Assembly: GCA_002328835.1 (NCBI GenBank)
Contig: DCWN01000030.1
Span: 120,248 to 134,579, forward strand
Reading direction: 5' to 3'
Source of the DNA: Acidobacteria bacterium UBA2161
Lineage (GTDB): Bacteria; Acidobacteriota; Vicinamibacteria; Vicinamibacterales; UBA823
DNA length: 14,332 nucleotides
Below are positions 12,580 to 14,332 of this stretch, piece after piece (within the stretch, counting starts at the first letter, position 1; each line of letters opens with the position of its first letter). The position numbers were made by a program, and so were the translations under genes. A model generated the notes under the pieces. It saw nothing but the letters and a program-made list of their open reading frames with translations, was not told the DNA's origin and searched no databases.

Positions 12580-13857
12580 TCATCGCCGGATCTCCGCAAG
12601 GCCGAATCTTCCGCCGTCAAGCACAACGAATTGCTTCTTGTTTCGGCGCAGCTCCCGCCGAACGGTGTCGGGCTTGGCATCGACTTCGGCAGTGATCTCG
12701 TCGGGATGCATCGCTCCATGACGGAGCGCATGGGCTATTCGTTGACGGACGGACAATTGTCCGGCGAGGTCGGCCACGTCCGCCACGTTGACCGCCTTGA
12801 ACGTGGTCCGCTCGGTCTCGAAGGTGATTTCAAAGCCCACCGCCGGCCGGAGCCCGCCCAGGTTCGCCTTCCGGTTGTAGAGGCCGATGTTGACCTGGTT
12901 GCCGCCTGTGACCGTCTCGGCGAGCTTCACATTCCAGGTCGCCCGGGCGCCGTTATGCCAGAAGGCCGATCCGAAAGGTTTTTGGTCGGCCCCATCGGCT
13001 TTGGAGATATGCGCGATATGCAGTGATCCAACGATGCCGAGTTGACGCAGCGACTGGAAGTAGCGCCCCGCCACCTCAGCGGCTTCCGGCGCCCCATCAC
13101 ACGCGAACGCGATGCTATCGAAGATCAGGTAGTCGAGCCCTTCGTCACGAACGATCCGGCGGAGGCGGTCGAGCTCATGGACGAACGGTCGGTTACACCG
13201 GGCATATCGCACGCCCGGCAACTTCGCCCCGAACAGCCGCTCCAGGCGCTCCCGATGGTCCTCGCCGGCCAGCTCCCAGTCGAAGAGACCGACCCGCACG
13301 CCGTGTCGTTGTTCGAGGCGGCCCGCGATGTACAGAGCCAGATACGACTTGGCCGCACCGCCATCGCCAAACCAAATGACCGGATGGCGCATAAGGAGCG
13401 GCAGCCCATCGACGTAGCGCGTATCGTCGGCCTTGGGCCTCGGGAGGTCCCGGAGGAGGACGGCCGGCTGTCCCTCTCGCTCAGCCGTCAGCACCTGCTG
13501 GACGAACTCCTCGAGCAGGCTGAGCCAGTCCAAGTCTGACGCCTCGGAACGTTTCGCCAGGTACTTCGCCCGGTCCTCCCGCATACGGACGCTGGAGAAA
13601 TTGAAATCCCCAACGCTCAGCACGCCGTTATAGGTTCTCGCCCCGGCCAGACCGCATCGAACGGTCAGTTCCCCGACGAGTTCTTCCCACCTGTTGCGAC
13701 GGAGGCGATCAACCGCGAACTCAATCCCTAAGTGGTCGAGGGTCAGGAGATAGGCGCGGCCCTCATCGAGTACGCGGAAATCTCTCGGAACGTCGTCTGT
13801 GAGCGACGGCTGAGCGTCGAACATCTCGGCCACCGCCGGCAGGCCGCCATCACTCAT
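12580..13857 (-). CDS. RepA/AAA_25-like RecA-fold ATPase, probable replication helicase
   Basis: A 425-residue protein. The N-terminal 145 residues are unassigned. The RecA-type core begins with IWFGDGGAAKSYLAL, a Walker A variant GDGGAAKS (K170, S171). LFDWELAGEDHRERLERLF follows, Walker B is DYLIFDS (D247), and a sensor-like HIAHISKA and GSAFWHNGARATWNVK resemble the RepA helicase/AAA_25 group. The C-terminal segment (about 365-425, LSVRQRIAHALRHGAMHPDEI to RRELRRNKKQF) looks like a winged helix for DNA binding. The ATG overlaps the stop of the 82-residue gene as ATGA, implying translational coupling. Directly 3' lies a dense TGTCCG array. It probably unwinds or initiates replication of the excised element. 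An alternative is a RecA-like regulatory ATPase. Confidence 0.82.
   Translation of the reverse strand: MSDGGLPAVAEMFDAQPSLTDDVPRDFRVLDEGRAYLLTLDHLGIEFAVDRLRRNRWEELVGELTVRCGLAGARTYNGVLSVGDFNFSSVRMREDRAKYLAKRSEASDLDWLSLLEEFVQQVLTAEREGQPAVLLRDLPRPKADDTRYVDGLPLLMRHPVIWFGDGGAAKSYLALYIAGRLEQRHGVRVGLFDWELAGEDHRERLERLFGAKLPGVRYARCNRPFVHELDRLRRIVRDEGLDYLIFDSIAFACDGAPEAAEVAGRYFQSLRQLGIVGSLHIAHISKADGADQKPFGSAFWHNGARATWNVKLAETVTGGNQVNIGLYNRKANLGGLRPAVGFEITFETERTTFKAVNVADVADLAGQLSVRQRIAHALRHGAMHPDEITAEVDAKPDTVRRELRRNKKQFVVLDGGRFGLAEIRR
12750..12763. promoter_or_regulatory. Perfect CGGACAATTGTCCG palindrome inside the RepA-like gene
   Basis: A 14-bp perfect palindrome made of CGGACA and TGTCCG with two bases between them. 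It lies in the region coding for the linker before the C-terminal winged helix (residues near AGQLSV). It is 239 bp from the last full copy of the downstream array and belongs to the same motif family, so it may be an additional binding site embedded in coding sequence. Confidence 0.5.
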
Positions 13858-14102
13858 GCCGCCACCCCGTCCTCGAGCAGAACCCGCTCACGCAATCGAC
13901 GATGCACCTCTCGGTCCCGCACGATCGTCGTCCGCAGGCGCTCGAAGGTCACCGCCTGCAGATGGAGTTGCTCGAGCGCAACATGCAGCAACACACGGAA
14001 GGCATCGCGCTCGGCCCCCACCTCTGCGAGCTGGCGCAACGCGGCGGCTTCGTCCGCAGCCAGTGTTTCGATCACGAGATCGCGATGATTCCAGGCGATC
14101 AC
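13854..14102 (-). CDS. Small helical protein of unknown function (RepA operon)
   Basis: An 82-residue protein. It starts at a GTG that overlaps the upstream stop as GTGA, with SD AGGAG 7 nt before it, which decides the start. The sequence is almost wholly alpha-helical and charged (ETLAADEAAALRQLAEVGAE, then RVLLHVALEQLHLQ and FERLRTTIVRDREVHRRLRER) with heptad-like leucines, suggesting a coiled coil. There are no cysteines, membrane segments or recognisable catalytic residues. Small helical proteins of this look occur between an HTH gene and an AAA_25 ATPase gene in other integrative elements, in my recollection. Its 3' end overlaps the ATPase start by 4 nt, so it may be an accessory subunit of that ATPase; this is inference. 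Confidence 0.75.
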   Translation of the reverse strand: MIAWNHRDLVIETLAADEAAALRQLAEVGAERDAFRVLLHVALEQLHLQAVTFERLRTTIVRDREVHRRLRERVLLEDGVAA

Positions 14103-14332
14103 GCCGCCGCTCCTGGCGCCGGGCCGGCGGCGCGGGCTGCGGAGCGAGCTCCGCGTTCTTGAGCAAACCGTTCGATGTCTAGAAGGTTGAAGATTCGGAC
14201 GCCCGTCGGTGTTCGGATGGCTTTCAGGACGCCGGCCCGCTCCAAGTTGCGGACGGTCTCTGAGGACCGCTTGAGGATTCGGGCAACCTCAGACGTGAGA
14301 ACCGGGATGTGGTCTTCCCCCGGTTTCCCGGA
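14099..14332 (-). CDS. MerR/excisionase-like HTH protein, C-terminal 77 residues
   Basis: Partial gene; the frame is open to the right edge, so the start lies outside the window. The visible part contains IPVLTSEVARILKRSSETVR, a clear helix-turn-helix of the MerR/HTH_17 type. NLERAGVLKAIRTPTGVRIF follows as the wing, then NLLDIERFAQER and an Ala/Pro/Arg-rich tail. The TGA overlaps the next gene's GTG by 4 nt, giving a coupled HTH / 82-residue protein / ATPase series. It is likely a DNA-binding regulator or an origin/att-binding protein of the element. It is distinct in sequence from the second HTH protein beside the integrase. Short and edge-truncated, but the HTH pattern is clear. Confidence 0.78.
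   Translation of the reverse strand, partial: SGKPGEDHIPVLTSEVARILKRSSETVRNLERAGVLKAIRTPTGVRIFNLLDIERFAQERGARSAARAAGPAPGAAA

Larger units (their letters stand above)
9553..14332. mobile_element. Integrative element inserted at tRNA-Lys (left part, right end not in window)
   Basis: The element is defined by a tRNA-overlapping tyrosine integrase, an adjacent excisionase-like HTH gene, a RepA/AAA_25-like ATPase with two small upstream genes, a motif-rich non-coding block, a zinc-ribbon gene and one oppositely oriented membrane-protein gene. Codon use is less G/C-biased than in the left 9 kb. No capsid, terminase, relaxase, coupling ATPase or conjugation gene is in view. Whether it is a satellite phage, an integrative mobilizable element or a conjugative element is therefore open. 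Confidence 0.78.

Noticed and set aside
12254..12583. Minus-strand frame of 109 codons filling the gap between the RepA-like and zinc-ribbon genes, with an ATGA overlap to the former
   Set aside because: The product is low-complexity and Arg-rich with no recognisable fold, and the DNA is dominated by the TGTCCG array and hairpins. A chance frame in GC-rich DNA is more likely, though the tidy overlap leaves a small possibility that it is translated.
13042..13539. 165-codon + strand frame antisense to the RepA-like ATPase
   Set aside because: Covers the Walker motifs of the ATPase on the other strand; treated as a shadow.

Overview
The window is a GC-rich bacterial chromosome segment. Every chromosomal gene is strongly biased to G/C in third codon positions, and SD sequences are mixed with leaderless-looking starts and GTG starts. 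The gene set (YyaL-like protein, GH15 enzyme, ROK kinase, exported metallo-beta-lactamase-fold proteins, Ku and LigD) is compatible with a soil Acidobacteriota/Vicinamibacteria-type organism. That taxonomic guess is inference only, because no rRNA or marker protein is present.

Bases 1-9200 are ordinary chromosome. A rightward cluster holds the C-terminal part of a YyaL/DUF255 protein, a GH15 glucoamylase/trehalase-like hydrolase, a ROK-family fructokinase-type kinase 4 nt downstream of it, and two metallo-beta-lactamase-fold exported proteins (one lipoprotein, one with a Tat signal). Next comes a divergent NHEJ pair: ku leftward and a two-domain LigD (ligase then polymerase, no phosphoesterase domain) rightward.

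Bases 9235-9593 hold three rightward tRNA genes: Arg(TCG), Arg(CCG) and Lys(CTT). The tRNA-Lys gene is the attachment site of an integrative element that fills the rest of the window and runs off its right edge. A tyrosine integrase is encoded leftward into the tRNA, so its last 22 codons and its stop are the antisense strand of tRNA-Lys.

Reading leftward from the right edge, the element encodes a MerR/excisionase-like HTH protein, an 82-residue helical protein and a RepA/AAA_25-like ATPase with a C-terminal winged-helix-like segment. Successive genes overlap by 4 nt (GTGA, ATGA). A roughly 330-bp gene-free stretch follows, packed with TGTCCG/CGGACA motifs and dyads, then a small zinc-ribbon protein. 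After it come an oppositely oriented single-pass membrane protein (likely cargo), a small HTH excisionase-like protein and the integrase. The element shows more A/T-ending and rare codons (AGA, ATA) than the left half, as expected for acquired DNA.

The most unusual part is the TGTCCG array between the RepA-like gene and the zinc-ribbon gene: ten exact copies within 182 bp, two of them arranged as CGGACA-N3-TGTCCG dyads exactly 22 bp apart, plus strong hairpins. Further copies lie inside the RepA-like gene and just upstream of the excisionase gene. I read it as a candidate replication or transfer origin or control region of a helicase-dependent integrative element.
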